A DNA stretch of 64,000 nt from Flavobacterium agri (lineage in GTDB: Bacteria; Bacteroidota; Bacteroidia; Flavobacteriales; Flavobacteriaceae): assembly GCF_013401995.1 (NCBI RefSeq), contig NZ_JACBJI010000003.1, forward strand, positions 545,469 through 609,468, read 5' to 3'. The position numbers were made by a program, and so were the translations under genes. Positions 43,914 through 55,684 of this stretch are shown here, in pieces (positions within the stretch are counted from its first letter, which is position 1; the number at the start of each line of letters is the position of its first letter). Under the pieces are notes generated by a model. It was not told where the DNA came from, ran no database searches, and was given only the letters and a program-made list of their open reading frames with translations.

Positions 43914-45665
43914 ATGAAATCCAAAATCCAGAATATACTCATATTGCTTTGCGTCGGAACCGCTTCGGCCGTTTTCGGGCAAAAGAAGAACGAAGACATA
44001 GGAACCGAGGTCGTAAACGTGGTAAAACCGTACACGCCGACCATTTCGGACGCTTTCAAGGTCAAGGAAACCCCGACTTTGGAAGATTCCGTGACCACGA
44101 AAAAAGAAATCATCAAATACAATATTTTCTCGTTTCCGGTGGCATCTACGTTCACGCCTTCCAAAGGACGTGCGGCAGCCGTCGACAAAACGCCGAGACC
44201 GCGTCTGTTCAAGAACTACGCGACTTTGGGAATCGGGAATTACATGAACCTGATCGGTGAGTTGTTCGTGACCGAAGAAGTAGGCGACAATGGCTACGTG
44301 GGCGGTTCGTTCCGTCATTTTTCTTCGCGCGGCGGTATAAACGATGCCGTACTCGACGACAAATTCTCGAATACGGCCCTCGATTTGACCTATGGCAGTC
44401 GTCTGGACAATTTCTCGTTCAACATAGACGCCGGTTATCAGCACCAAATCTACAATTGGTACGGGATGTATGTAGACGAGCCGTTTTTCGATCCGGCCTT
44501 GTTCAACGATATCGATCCGCAGCAAACTTACCACAATGCCTATGTGGGCGGAAGGATAGAAGTAGGCGAAAGCTTTTTCAAGGAGGCGACGCTTAAATAC
44601 AACCGTTTTTGGGATGCGTACGATTCGGCCGAAAACCGTTTCACTTTCAAACCTTCGTTCGAGTTTGAAGTATCCGAAACAGCCATCAAGACCGATTTGA
44701 TCGTCGATTACGTAGGCGGCGAATTCGACCGTGCGTATTTCGGGAGTGGTTTGGATCCGGCCATGAAATACGGTTTTGCGAATTTCGGCATCCATCCGAG
44801 TTTCGTGGTCAACCGCGACGACTGGACGATCAACATCGGGGCGGCCGCGTTCTATAGCCTCGACACCGAATTCAGCGACAATAAATTTTACATTTATCCC
44901 GAAGCTACGGCAACATTCAAGATCGTTGGCGACCTGATGGTATTGTATATGGGTGCTGAAGGCGGTCTTGACCAGAATTCGTATCGCGATTTCACGAATC
45001 TCAATCCGTACGTTTCCCCGACTTTGCTGATAGCGCCTACAAACCGTCAATTCGACCTATATGGCGGACTTAAAGGAAAATTGGCCAACAGTGTGAGTTA
45101 CAACGTTCGCGGATTCTTCAAAAGCGAAAAAGACAAGCCGTTGTTTTTGCTGAACCAATTTCCAGGTCCGGACGGCAATCCCGACTTAGGCGGATACGAA
45201 TACGCTAATTCGTTCGGCGTGGTTTACGACAACGTCAAGACCTTTGGCGCTTACGGCGAAATCAATGCGGATTTCTCGAAAAGCGTATCGTTCGGCGTCA
45301 ATGCGACTTTCAGTACTTACGATGTAGAATGGGCCGAAGAAGCCTGGAACCTGCCTCAATTTAAAGCGGGTGCGAATCTTGATGTCGACATCACCAAAAA
45401 ATGGTATGCCGGAGCCGATGTGTTCTACGTTGGCGAAAGAAAAGACATGCTCGATTTTACCGACGTCGTAGGCGGCAATAACCAAATCGTGACGCTCAAA
45501 GGCTATTTCGATGCCAATGCGCACGTCGGATACCAGCACAACGAACGCCTAAGCGGTTTCCTCAAGTTCAACAACATCGCGAACCAGCAGTATGAGAAAT
45601 GGCTCAATTATCCGGTTCAGGGATTCCAGGTCATGCTCGGCGCGAATTATAAATTCGATTTCTAA
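43914..45665 (+). CDS. Outer-membrane beta-barrel protein, TonB-receptor-like
   Basis: This 583-residue protein has a signal peptide (MKSKIQNILILLCVGTASAVFG). It has a short periplasmic N-terminal stretch (TEVVNVVKPYTPTISDAF) and many amphipathic strands ending in Phe (QGFQVMLGANYKFDF, the C-terminal barrel signature). The length is short for a classical TonB-dependent receptor (700+), and a plug domain is not clearly present, so transport need not be TonB-driven. It is probably co-transcribed with the 1003-residue TPR protein. Confidence 0.8.
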   Translation: MKSKIQNILILLCVGTASAVFGQKKNEDIGTEVVNVVKPYTPTISDAFKVKETPTLEDSVTTKKEIIKYNIFSFPVASTFTPSKGRAAAVDKTPRPRLFKNYATLGIGNYMNLIGELFVTEEVGDNGYVGGSFRHFSSRGGINDAVLDDKFSNTALDLTYGSRLDNFSFNIDAGYQHQIYNWYGMYVDEPFFDPALFNDIDPQQTYHNAYVGGRIEVGESFFKEATLKYNRFWDAYDSAENRFTFKPSFEFEVSETAIKTDLIVDYVGGEFDRAYFGSGLDPAMKYGFANFGIHPSFVVNRDDWTINIGAAAFYSLDTEFSDNKFYIYPEATATFKIVGDLMVLYMGAEGGLDQNSYRDFTNLNPYVSPTLLIAPTNRQFDLYGGLKGKLANSVSYNVRGFFKSEKDKPLFLLNQFPGPDGNPDLGGYEYANSFGVVYDNVKTFGAYGEINADFSKSVSFGVNATFSTYDVEWAEEAWNLPQFKAGANLDVDITKKWYAGADVFYVGERKDMLDFTDVVGGNNQIVTLKGYFDANAHVGYQHNERLSGFLKFNNIANQQYEKWLNYPVQGFQVMLGANYKFDF

Positions 45666-45702
45666 CAGTTTCCAAATCCCGAATCGGGATGATATAAAAT
45701 CC

Positions 45703-45730
45703 AAACCTGCGATTCGTCGTAGGTTTTTTT
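45703..45730 (+). terminator. Terminator-like hairpin directly before the Gre-like gene
   Basis: AAACCT (45703-45708) pairs with AGGTTT (45721-45726), with CG/CG inside, and runs into seven T. It ends the barrel transcript. The next ATG lies only five bases later (45735), so it may act as an attenuator for that gene. Confidence 0.65.
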
Positions 45731-45734
45731 GATT

Positions 45735-46184
45735 ATGACCCTAAAACAAAAAGTATACGCGCGTTACCAGCAATTGGTTTCAGACAAGATCGACGCTTTC
45801 CGCGACATGATTTCCGCTTTGAGCGAAGATGCGCAGAACGACGCCAAAAGTTCGGCGGGCGACAAACACGAAACGGCTTTGTCTATGATGCATCTGGAGC
45901 AGGAAAAACTCAACTTGAAACTTGCAGAATGCCTTGAGCAAAAAGCGATTCTCGACAAAATCGACCCCGAATCCACAAATGATAAAGTCGTTTTGGGAAG
46001 TTTGGTCGTCGCCAACGGCATCCATTTGTTCTTGAGCGCGGCACTTCCGAAAGTCGTCATCGACGGTGTCAGTATTTTGGCACTTTCTCCCCAATCGCCT
46101 TTGGGTAGCAAGCTTGTCGGTAAATCAATCGGCGGCGTCGCAGAGGTCAATACTTCGACCTACACGATCGAGCGGATATCGTAG
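45735..46184 (+). CDS. Gre-like/3-oxoacyl-ACP-synthase-annotated small protein
   Basis: This 149-residue protein has an N-terminal helical pair (YQQLVSDKIDAFRDMISALS, then AGDKHETALSMMHLEQEKLN) like the coiled coil of GreA. A C-terminal beta domain follows (VVLGSLVVANGIHLFLSAAL, LSPQSPLGSKLVGKSIGG). Gre factors rescue backtracked RNA polymerase; flavobacterial members of this size are often misannotated as 3-oxoacyl-ACP synthase. The role here is inferred from the fold only. It stands as its own unit after a terminator hairpin. Start is the ATG at 45735. Confidence 0.7.
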   Translation: MTLKQKVYARYQQLVSDKIDAFRDMISALSEDAQNDAKSSAGDKHETALSMMHLEQEKLNLKLAECLEQKAILDKIDPESTNDKVVLGSLVVANGIHLFLSAALPKVVIDGVSILALSPQSPLGSKLVGKSIGGVAEVNTSTYTIERIS

Positions 46185-46402
46185 CATCGAATTCCTAAAA
46201 ACTTACAGATTTAAACCGGTCCCATCTTTTAAATTAGAGTTTGAAACCGCGGATGACAATTCTGTTTGGTGAAAATTACATTTTTGATGTAAATAAAGGT
46301 TCTAAGTTTTAGATTATAACCGAAAATGCGGTTCGGTTTTTCCAATTGTAATCACATCTGCATCTTTGCCTTATCAATAAAAACCGAGATAAGTCAAAGC
46401 GT
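46185..46402. other. Intergenic region before asnB
   Basis: A 218-base gap. AACCGAA (46318-46324) pairs with TTCGGTT (46332-46338), followed by T, a probable terminator for the Gre-like gene. No clear -7/-33 pair is seen for asnB. No gene is seen. Confidence 0.45.
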
Positions 46403-48019
46403 ATGTGCGGAATATTAGCCATCATTGGAAAAGGGAAAGACGAACAACTTGTAAAGCAATTGTCAAAAAGGATGTCGCACCGCGGTCCTGACGAAAGCGA
46501 CATCCACGTTACCGAAAAAGGACACATTTTGAGCCATGAGCGCCTGTCCATAATCGACCTTCATTCAGGAAGACAGCCTATCCAGGGTTGTTCTACTGCC
46601 TGGATGGTCCACAATGGTGAAATTTACAATCATCAGCAACTGCGCGATACCATTTTGAAGCACCACACGTTCCGTTCCAAATCGGATTCGGAAGTGATTG
46701 TGCATCTTTATGAAGAATTCGGATATGACTTCCTGCGCCATCTCGACGGCGATTTCGCTTTCGTCGTCATTGACGGGGACGATTTTATCGCAGGCCGCGA
46801 CCCGCTTGGTGTAAAGCCGCTTTATTACGGACTCGACGAAAGAGGGCGCGTGTATTTCGCTTCCGAAATGAAACCGATCGCCGACCAGTGCAAGACGTTT
46901 TCGACTTTTCCTCCGGGACATTATTATACGCCGAAAACAGGTTTCGTGAAATACTATCGTCCGGAGTACGAAGATCACAGAAAGGCCGACAAGCCACTCG
47001 ATATGGAATTGCTTCGTGAATCCCTAACCGAAGCCGTCCGCAAAAGACTGATGAGCGACGTGCCGATCGGCGTGTTGCTTTCAGGCGGGCTCGATTCTTC
47101 GCTGACGTCGTCGATCGCGGCTCGTCTGTTGAAAGAAAAAGGGAAGGAGTTGCATTCGTTTTCGATCGGACTCGATCCGACAGCGCCCGATGCGGTTGCC
47201 GCGCGTAAAGTCGCCGATTTCCTTGGTACGAAACACCACGAGATCCACTTTACGATCGAGCAAGGCATCGAAATCCTTGACAAATTGATTTGGCATCTGG
47301 AAACTTACGATGTGACTTCGGTGAGAGCAAGCACGCCCATGTATTTCCTTTCGAAAGCGATTACCGGACAAGGCATCAAAGTGGTTTTGTCGGGTGAAGG
47401 TGCCGATGAGGTTTTTGGCGGATACCTGTATTTCAGGAACGCTCCATCGACCGAAGAATTCCAGAAAGAAACCATCGAGCGCGTACAAAAACTGTTCACT
47501 GCAGATTTGCTTCGCGCCGATAAATCGACAATGGCGCACGGACTCGAAGCCCGCGTCCCGTTCCTTGACAAAAAATTTCTCGACGTCGCCATGACGATTG
47601 AAGCTGAGCAGAAGCAGCCCAAAACCTATGACGGCGTTGAAAAGCATATCCTTCGAAAAGCGTTCGACACACCAGAGCAGCCGTATTTGCCGGCAGAAGT
47701 GTTGTGGCGCCAGAAGGAGCAATTTTCAGACGGAGTCGGTTACAACTGGATCGACACGTTGATCGAATACTGTTCGTCTCAAGTGACCGACGAGCAGATG
47801 GAAGCCGCAGAAAAGCGCTTCCCATACAATACGCCGACTTCGAAGGAAGCGTATTTCTATCGGGACATTTTCCATAAGCACTATCCACAATTGAGTGCGG
47901 CCCAGACCGTGCGCAAGTGGATCCCGAAATGGCAGGAAAACCAAGACCCGAGCGGTAGGGCGAACGCCGCCCACGTCAAAGCCGACGTGGACATCGCCAA
48001 ACCGGGCATAGCCGTGTAG
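46403..48019 (+). CDS. asnB: Asparagine synthase B (glutamine-hydrolysing)
   Basis: This 538-residue enzyme begins MCGILAIIGKG, with catalytic Cys2 of the glutamine amidotransferase domain, then RMSHRGPDESDIHV and MVHNGEIYNHQQLRD. The synthetase domain has the PPi loop VLLSGGLDSSLTSSIAARLL and GEGADEVFGGYLYF. It makes asparagine from aspartate, ATP and glutamine. Length fits AsnB. It is followed by a strong terminator at 48055-48092. Confidence 0.97.
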   Translation: MCGILAIIGKGKDEQLVKQLSKRMSHRGPDESDIHVTEKGHILSHERLSIIDLHSGRQPIQGCSTAWMVHNGEIYNHQQLRDTILKHHTFRSKSDSEVIVHLYEEFGYDFLRHLDGDFAFVVIDGDDFIAGRDPLGVKPLYYGLDERGRVYFASEMKPIADQCKTFSTFPPGHYYTPKTGFVKYYRPEYEDHRKADKPLDMELLRESLTEAVRKRLMSDVPIGVLLSGGLDSSLTSSIAARLLKEKGKELHSFSIGLDPTAPDAVAARKVADFLGTKHHEIHFTIEQGIEILDKLIWHLETYDVTSVRASTPMYFLSKAITGQGIKVVLSGEGADEVFGGYLYFRNAPSTEEFQKETIERVQKLFTADLLRADKSTMAHGLEARVPFLDKKFLDVAMTIEAEQKQPKTYDGVEKHILRKAFDTPEQPYLPAEVLWRQKEQFSDGVGYNWIDTLIEYCSSQVTDEQMEAAEKRFPYNTPTSKEAYFYRDIFHKHYPQLSAAQTVRKWIPKWQENQDPSGRANAAHVKADVDIAKPGIAV

Positions 48020-48054
48020 TTGTTTAGTTGGTTTGTTATATAGTTGTTTGTATT

Positions 48055-48092
48055 AAGCGTTAGGTAGTAGTTGGCCTGACGCTTATTTTTTT
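48055..48092 (+). terminator. asnB terminator
   Basis: AAGCGTTAGG (48055-48064) pairs with CCTGACGCTT (48075-48084), ten pairs with one wobble, followed by a T-tract. Confidence 0.85.
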
Positions 48093-48136
48093 GTTTAATG
48101 TTTGGACGCTGTCGGATTGTTGGCGTTCGTTTTTGG

Positions 48137-48169
48137 AAACCTCAAAGGTTTTGAAAACCTTTGAGGTTT
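48137..48169. repeat. Palindrome, family 2, copy 3 (sequence changed, pairing kept)
   Basis: The arms AAACCTCAAAGGTTTT and its complement flank a G, 33 bases in all. Compared with copies 1 and 2 (CCTAACAGG) the core reads CCTCAAAGG; both arms changed together. It lies between asnB and the epimerase gene. Confidence 0.85.
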
Positions 48170-48228
48170 GTCCGTTCCAAACATGTTTTCATTTCAAGCA
48201 AAACCCTATATTCGTCGAAAATCCCAAA

Positions 48229-49296
48229 ATGGCGCTTACGTTATCCTATCGCTTTTTCGACCTCCCGCTCAAGCATAAATTCGAGATTTCGCGCTATAGT
48301 GTGACCGTCCAAAAAACGGTTGTCGCGATCATTTCTGACGGAGAAATCTCAGGCTACGGCGAAGCAACCGCAAATCCATACTATCATTCTACGCAGGAAA
48401 AACTCGGCGAATCGATTTTAAAAGCAATTCCGGTTATCGCTTCCGCAGATGATATCCATCCCGAAGAGCTCTGGCCAAAACTTCACTCAGTGCTGTCAGA
48501 CAATTACTTCGCGCTTTGTGCCGTCGATGTCGCTTATTGGGATTACTATTCGAGGAAGCACGGAAAAACGCTTCGCAGTTCTTGGTCAGATGATACTGAA
48601 AAGCTTCCGATGACTTCTTATACCATCGGAATCGCTTCGATCGACCAAATGAAGGCTAAAATCCTTGAATTCCCGTGGCCTCTCTACAAAATCAAGCTCG
48701 GCACCATAAACGACATAAAAATTGTCGAGGAGCTTCGAAAATGCACCGATTCGCTTTTTCGTGTCGATGCGAACGCCGCCTGGTCTGCCGATCAGGCCGT
48801 CGGATATTCCAAAATCCTCAAAGATTTCAATGTCGAATTCATCGAACAGCCTTTGGCAGCAAACGATGTGGAAGGGATGAAGCGCGTCAAATCCGAATCA
48901 CATTTGCCTTGTCTTGCCGATGAAAGCTGCCAGCGTGAAGAAGATGTCTTGGTTTGCTCAGATCAATTCCACGGTATCAACATCAAACTCATGAAATGCG
49001 GCGGGATCACTCCGGCTTTGCGCATGATAAAACAAGCGCGCGAACTCGGATTGTCGGTTATGGCCGGTTGTATGACTGAATCGACTTTCGGTATTTCGGC
49101 ACTTGTCCAACTCGCGCCTTTGCTCGACTTCATAGATGCCGACGGACCGCTTCTATTGGCATCTGACATCGCGTCCGGAGCGACTTTCAAAGAAGGGCGT
49201 GTTGTCTTTGGCGAAAACGTTGGAAGTGGGGCAAACCCTTACATTTTTAGTCAACAAAATGTTGATAACTTAACGTGTTGCAAACGGCTTGAATAG
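48229..49296 (+). CDS. Dipeptide epimerase (mandelate racemase/muconate lactonizing family)
   Basis: This 355-residue enolase-superfamily enzyme has the KxK base in PLYKIKLGTIN, metal-site residues in LFRVDANAAWSADQAV, EFIEQPLAANDVEG and LPCLADESCQREEDV, and the second lysine in INIKLMKCGGITPALR. That set fits L-Ala-D/L-Glu epimerase-like enzymes. Its likely role is recycling of murein-derived dipeptides. Start is the ATG at 48229 (MALTLSYRFFDLPLKHKF). An in-frame upstream extension spans the palindrome and is unlikely to be translated. Confidence 0.9.
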   Translation: MALTLSYRFFDLPLKHKFEISRYSVTVQKTVVAIISDGEISGYGEATANPYYHSTQEKLGESILKAIPVIASADDIHPEELWPKLHSVLSDNYFALCAVDVAYWDYYSRKHGKTLRSSWSDDTEKLPMTSYTIGIASIDQMKAKILEFPWPLYKIKLGTINDIKIVEELRKCTDSLFRVDANAAWSADQAVGYSKILKDFNVEFIEQPLAANDVEGMKRVKSESHLPCLADESCQREEDVLVCSDQFHGINIKLMKCGGITPALRMIKQARELGLSVMAGCMTESTFGISALVQLAPLLDFIDADGPLLLASDIASGATFKEGRVVFGENVGSGANPYIFSQQNVDNLTCCKRLE

Positions 49297-51306
<2,010 letters not shown>

Positions 51307-51376
51307 AGTTTGAAGTTGCTAATGATTCTAATTTCGAGTCATTGGCGGCTAACCAATAACAACCAATCCAAAAATT

Positions 51377-52312
51377 ATGAAAGTTACCATTGTAGGCGCC
51401 GGAAACGTAGGCGCGACCTGTGCAGACGTCATTTCGTACAGGGGAATTGCAAGCGAGGTCGTATTGCTCGACATCCGTGAAGGTTTTGCAGAAGGCAAGG
51501 CTATGGATATCATGCAATGTGCCACGAATACTGGGTTTGATACCATGGTGAGCGGTGTGACCAACGATTATTCGAAAACGGCAAATTCAGATGTGGTCGT
51601 CATTACTTCGGGTATTCCAAGAAAACCCGGAATGACGCGCGAAGAACTCATCGGAATCAACGCCGGGATCGTGAAATCGGTCGCCGACAATGTACTCACA
51701 CATTCACCGAACGCCATCATCGTAGTCGTTTCGAATCCTATGGATACGATGACCTATCTCACGTTGAAAGCGACCGGATTGCCTAAAAACCGAATCATCG
51801 GAATGGGTGGCGCGCTAGACAGTTCGCGTTTCAAATACTATTTGTCAAAGGCTTTGGATAAACCATCGAACGATATTTCGGGAATGGTGATCGGAGGCCA
51901 TGGCGATACGACTATGATTCCGTTGACGCGTTTGGCGTCTTACAACGGGATTCCAGTTTCCCAATTCCTGTCTGAAGACAAATTGAAAGAAGTTTTCGAA
52001 GCGACCAAAGTAGGAGGAGCGACCCTTACCGGATTACTCGGAACTTCGGCTTGGTATGCGCCCGGCGCTTCTGTGGCTTACCTTGTCGATTCGATCTTGA
52101 ACGACCAGAAAAAGATGATCGCTTGTTCGGTTTACCTTGAAGGCGAATACGGACAAAACGACATTTGTATGGGTGTTCCGTGTATCATCGGGAAAAACGG
52201 TCTTGAAGAAATCGTAGACATCAAATTGAACGATGCCGAGAAAGAGCTTTTCGCGAAAAGTGCGGATGCCGTTCGTGCGATGAACGGCGATTTGAAGTCG
52301 GTTTTGGCTTAA
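51377..52312 (+). CDS. mdh: Malate dehydrogenase
   Basis: This 311-residue NAD-dependent enzyme has the Rossmann loop TIVGAGNVGATCADVI, ITSGIPRKPGMTREELIGIN (mobile active-site loop with substrate-binding Arg), IGMGGALDSSRF (second Arg) and GGHGDTTMIPLTRL (catalytic His). It belongs to the LDH-like MDH type and interconverts malate and oxaloacetate in the TCA cycle. Starts 70 bases after gyrB. A clear terminator follows. Confidence 0.97.
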   Translation: MKVTIVGAGNVGATCADVISYRGIASEVVLLDIREGFAEGKAMDIMQCATNTGFDTMVSGVTNDYSKTANSDVVVITSGIPRKPGMTREELIGINAGIVKSVADNVLTHSPNAIIVVVSNPMDTMTYLTLKATGLPKNRIIGMGGALDSSRFKYYLSKALDKPSNDISGMVIGGHGDTTMIPLTRLASYNGIPVSQFLSEDKLKEVFEATKVGGATLTGLLGTSAWYAPGASVAYLVDSILNDQKKMIACSVYLEGEYGQNDICMGVPCIIGKNGLEEIVDIKLNDAEKELFAKSADAVRAMNGDLKSVLA

Positions 52313-52334
52313 GGATATCTACCTTAATATAGTG

Positions 52335-52365
52335 ACGCGTCAGGGAAGCCTGGCGCGTTTTTTTT
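52335..52365 (+). terminator. mdh terminator
   Basis: ACGCGTCAGG (52335-52344) pairs with CCTGGCGCGT (52349-52358), with a GAAG tetraloop, followed by eight T. Confidence 0.88.
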
Positions 52366-52534
52366 AGGGTTTGATTTTGGAAGGGTGATGGATTTGCGCG
52401 TGGTTTGTCCACTGACGATTGGTATATGAAATCCTTCAAATCCGCCAATTCACGGCAAAATAAATGCAGTCGGCTGGACAAAGGACTTATCAACAATCGC
52501 GCGTTCAATTTTTTGACAGAATTCTCCAAATAAA

Positions 52535-52565
52535 TTGGTTAATCTGACCAGTAATTATATATTTG
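52535..52565 (+). promoter_or_regulatory. Promoter of secDF
   Basis: TTG at 52535-52537, a 20-base spacer and TATATTTG at 52558-52565 match the Bacteroidota -33/-7 consensus exactly. The leader would be about 115 bases. Confidence 0.65.
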
Positions 52566-52687
52566 CACGTTTTCAAAAAAACAGGGATTCGTGTGTCTTT
52601 TTGGTTTGTGCCTGAAAGACAGTAGTATTGCGGCTTCCGTTAACCAATCACAAACTAGCGATCAAGAGATCAATTAATTTTTAAGTA

Positions 52688-55666
52688 ATGCAGAATAGAG
52701 GATTAGTCAAGTTTTTTGCAATTTTGTTTGCACTGGTATGTGTGTACCAGCTCATCTTCACGTTCGTTGCCGACAACGTGGAGAAAAAGGCCAAAGCTTT
52801 TGCGGCCGGGGATTCCGAAAAAGAAGTCAAATACCTTGATTCTATCGGGAAGACAGAGGTTTTGAATCTTGGATTCGCCCAATTTACCTACAACGAGGTA
52901 AAAGAGAAAAAAATCAACAAAGGACTAGACCTCGAAGGCGGTATCAACGTAATCCTCGAGATTTCGGTTAAAGACATCCTTAAAGGATTGGCCAACAACA
53001 GCACAAACGCTGTTTTCACCAAATCGCTCGATGACGCAACCAAAAACAAGCAAGGTAACCAGGATTACCTCGATGCGTTTTTCATCGCGTTCGAAGAGAA
53101 TTCAAAAGGAAGCGTAAAACTTGCTTCTCCGGAAATATTCGCCAACAAGACTTTGGGCGAGTCGGTCAACTTCAGGATGAGCGACAACGACGTCAAGAAA
53201 GTCATCCGCGAAAAAGTAGCCGAATCGATCAAATCAGGATTCGAAGTATTGCGCAAGCGTATCGATAAATTCGGGGTTACGCAGCCGAACATCCAGCAGT
53301 TGGGGCAATCAGGGCGTATCCTTGTGGAACTTCCGGGTGCAAAAGACGTAGACCGTATCAAGAAACTTCTTTCGGGAACTGCTCAATTGGAGTTCTGGGA
53401 AACGTATAAAATTGACGAATTGGGTCAATTCCTCATGTCGGCTAACGAGGCTTTGAAGAAAACAGAAAAAGTGGCTGCGACTCCTGCTGCAGAAACTGCA
53501 AAAACCGGAATCGACACGCTTCTTACCAGTAAAGAAAAAGATACTACCGCAACTCCTGCAAAAGGAAATAACCCGATCGTCGATAAATTCGTGAGCCAAG
53601 GCGGCGGACCTATCCTTGCCGTTGTAGCTCCAAAAGACACGGCTGCGATGAACAGCTATTTCAAGAGAGCCGATATCCGCGCATTGTTGCCGGCAGACAA
53701 GCGTTTCGCCAAATTTGTTTGGGGAATCACAGAAGTCACTAAAGACGAAAAAGGAAAAGACGTAGAAACCGTTTCTCTTTACGCGTTGAAGCCGAAGAGC
53801 CGCAACATCGGTCCTGCTATGAGCGGAGGTGTTGTTACAGATGCTAAAGACACATTCGACGAACTAGGAAAACCGGCCGTTTCCATGCAAATGAACGGTG
53901 CAGGTGCACGTGATTGGGAAGAGCTTACAGGAAAAGCATTCAACGAGAAAAGTTATATAGCGATCGTCCTTGACGACATCGTATATTCGGCTCCTGGCGT
54001 AACATCAGGACCTATTGCCGGCGGACGTTCATCCATCTCAGGAAACTTTACCGTTGCCGAGACAAAAGATTTGGCTAACGTATTGCGCGCTGGTAAATTG
54101 CCCGCTAAAGCAGAAATCGTTCAGTCGGAAGTAGTCGGGCCATCATTGGGTCAGGAAGCGATCGACAACGGAACGAACTCGGCTATAGTAGGTTTGCTCA
54201 TCGTATGTCTATGGATGGTCATTTACTACGGAAAAGCAGGTTGGTACGCCAACGCGGCGCTTGTAGTGAACTTGTTGTTCCTTTTCGGATTCCTTGCGAG
54301 CGTCGGTGCCGTATTGACACTTCCTGGTATCGCCGGTATCGTATTGACGATGGGTACTGCCGTGGATGCGAACATCATCATCTACGAACGTGCGAAAGAA
54401 GAATTGCGTCACGGGCTTTCATTGCCAGATGCCGTAAAAGCGTCATTCGGATGGAAAGGTGCGATGCGCTCGATCGTCGACGCGAACGTAACCCACGTTT
54501 TGACGGGAGCTATCCTCTTCATCTTCGGAACAGGACCTATCCAAGGTTTCGCGACTACGTTGTTGATCGGTATCGTAACGTCGTTGTTTACATCGATCTT
54601 CATCACGCGCATGCTTCTTGACTGGAGCGTGAACCGAGGCGATAAATTGGCGTTCAGCAACCCATGGTCTAAAAACTGGTTCACGAACTTCAACTTCGAC
54701 TTCTTGCGTATCAAGAAATGGTCGTATGCCGTTTCGGGTATCGTGACTATCGTCAGTATCGTTTCGCTTTCGACTCACGGATTGAACCCAGGCGTAGACT
54801 TTGCCGGAGGACGTACATTCCAGGTGCGTTTCCCTGAAGCAGTCAACCCGGAGGCCATCCATGAAGAATTGGTTGGTGTGTTCGGAAGTGCCGAAGCCAA
54901 GAAATTCGGCGACGACAACCAAGTCAAGATCGTTACCAAATACGAAGTAGAGAAACACGGCATCGAAGTAGACGAGAAAGTCAACCACATGCTATTCGAC
55001 GCGTTGAAGAAGCATTATGCTGCCGACATGACGTACGACAAGTTCATCAACATCTACGACGGTAAAAAAGAAGGTGTTCTAAATGCCTATAAAGTGACGC
55101 CGACCGTTGCCGACGACATCAAAACGAACTCGTATTGGGCGGTTCTCGGTGCAATGCTTGTGGTGGCACTTTACCTTGTGGTATCGTTCCGCAAGTGGCA
55201 ATATTCACTTGGAGCTCTTGCCGCGGTAGCACACGACGTTATCTTCGTATTGGGAGCTTACTCGTTGCTTTGGAAATACATGCCGTTCGGTATGGAAATC
55301 GACCAGCACTTCATCGCGGCAATCCTTACCGTAATCGGTTACTCGATGAACGATACGGTAATCGTATTCGACCGTGTACGCGAGTACTTGGCAGGTAAGG
55401 AAAAAGGTACGTTCAACCAAATCGTGAACAAGTCGATCAACTCGACGATGTCGCGTACGTTGAATACTTCCCTTACGATGATCTTGGTATTGGCGATCAT
55501 GTTCGTATTCGGTGGCGAAAGCATCCGCGGATTCATCTTCGCGATGTTGATCGGTATCGTCGTAGGAACGTACTCGTCGCTCTTCATCGCGACTCCGGTA
55601 TTGTGCGACACGATTCCAGATTCAGAGCACAAGCGCATCGAGGAAGAGCACAACAAAGAAGCATAA
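52688..55666 (+). CDS. secDF: Fused protein translocase SecDF
   Basis: This 992-residue protein joins SecD and SecF. The SecD half has the N-terminal helix, GLDLEGGINVILEISVKD, and a large periplasmic region with VLRKRIDKFGVTQPNIQQLG and GTAVDANIIIYERAKEEL. The SecF half (from about residue 670) has GLNPGVDFAGGRTFQVRF and GYSMNDTVIVFDRVREYL. It uses the proton gradient to pull secreted proteins out. A low-complexity Thr/Ala/Lys insert at about residues 258-295 is unusual but within the periplasmic part. A bidirectional terminator follows. Confidence 0.97.
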   Translation: MQNRGLVKFFAILFALVCVYQLIFTFVADNVEKKAKAFAAGDSEKEVKYLDSIGKTEVLNLGFAQFTYNEVKEKKINKGLDLEGGINVILEISVKDILKGLANNSTNAVFTKSLDDATKNKQGNQDYLDAFFIAFEENSKGSVKLASPEIFANKTLGESVNFRMSDNDVKKVIREKVAESIKSGFEVLRKRIDKFGVTQPNIQQLGQSGRILVELPGAKDVDRIKKLLSGTAQLEFWETYKIDELGQFLMSANEALKKTEKVAATPAAETAKTGIDTLLTSKEKDTTATPAKGNNPIVDKFVSQGGGPILAVVAPKDTAAMNSYFKRADIRALLPADKRFAKFVWGITEVTKDEKGKDVETVSLYALKPKSRNIGPAMSGGVVTDAKDTFDELGKPAVSMQMNGAGARDWEELTGKAFNEKSYIAIVLDDIVYSAPGVTSGPIAGGRSSISGNFTVAETKDLANVLRAGKLPAKAEIVQSEVVGPSLGQEAIDNGTNSAIVGLLIVCLWMVIYYGKAGWYANAALVVNLLFLFGFLASVGAVLTLPGIAGIVLTMGTAVDANIIIYERAKEELRHGLSLPDAVKASFGWKGAMRSIVDANVTHVLTGAILFIFGTGPIQGFATTLLIGIVTSLFTSIFITRMLLDWSVNRGDKLAFSNPWSKNWFTNFNFDFLRIKKWSYAVSGIVTIVSIVSLSTHGLNPGVDFAGGRTFQVRFPEAVNPEAIHEELVGVFGSAEAKKFGDDNQVKIVTKYEVEKHGIEVDEKVNHMLFDALKKHYAADMTYDKFINIYDGKKEGVLNAYKVTPTVADDIKTNSYWAVLGAMLVVALYLVVSFRKWQYSLGALAAVAHDVIFVLGAYSLLWKYMPFGMEIDQHFIAAILTVIGYSMNDTVIVFDRVREYLAGKEKGTFNQIVNKSINSTMSRTLNTSLTMILVLAIMFVFGGESIRGFIFAMLIGIVVGTYSSLFIATPVLCDTIPDSEHKRIEEEHNKEA

Positions 55667-55684
55667 TCCTCTTAGATTATAAAT

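Larger units (their letters stand above)
52313..52687. other. Leader region of secDF, 375 bases
   Basis: No gene is seen. It contains the mdh terminator at 52335-52365 and a full promoter match at 52535-52565. The stretch 52370-52530 and the ~115-base transcribed leader after the promoter show no further recognised structure. Confidence 0.6.

Noticed and set aside
43878..45050. 390-codon minus-strand frame over the barrel gene
   Set aside because: Antisense shadow of a gene with a signal peptide and barrel ending; no domain seen.
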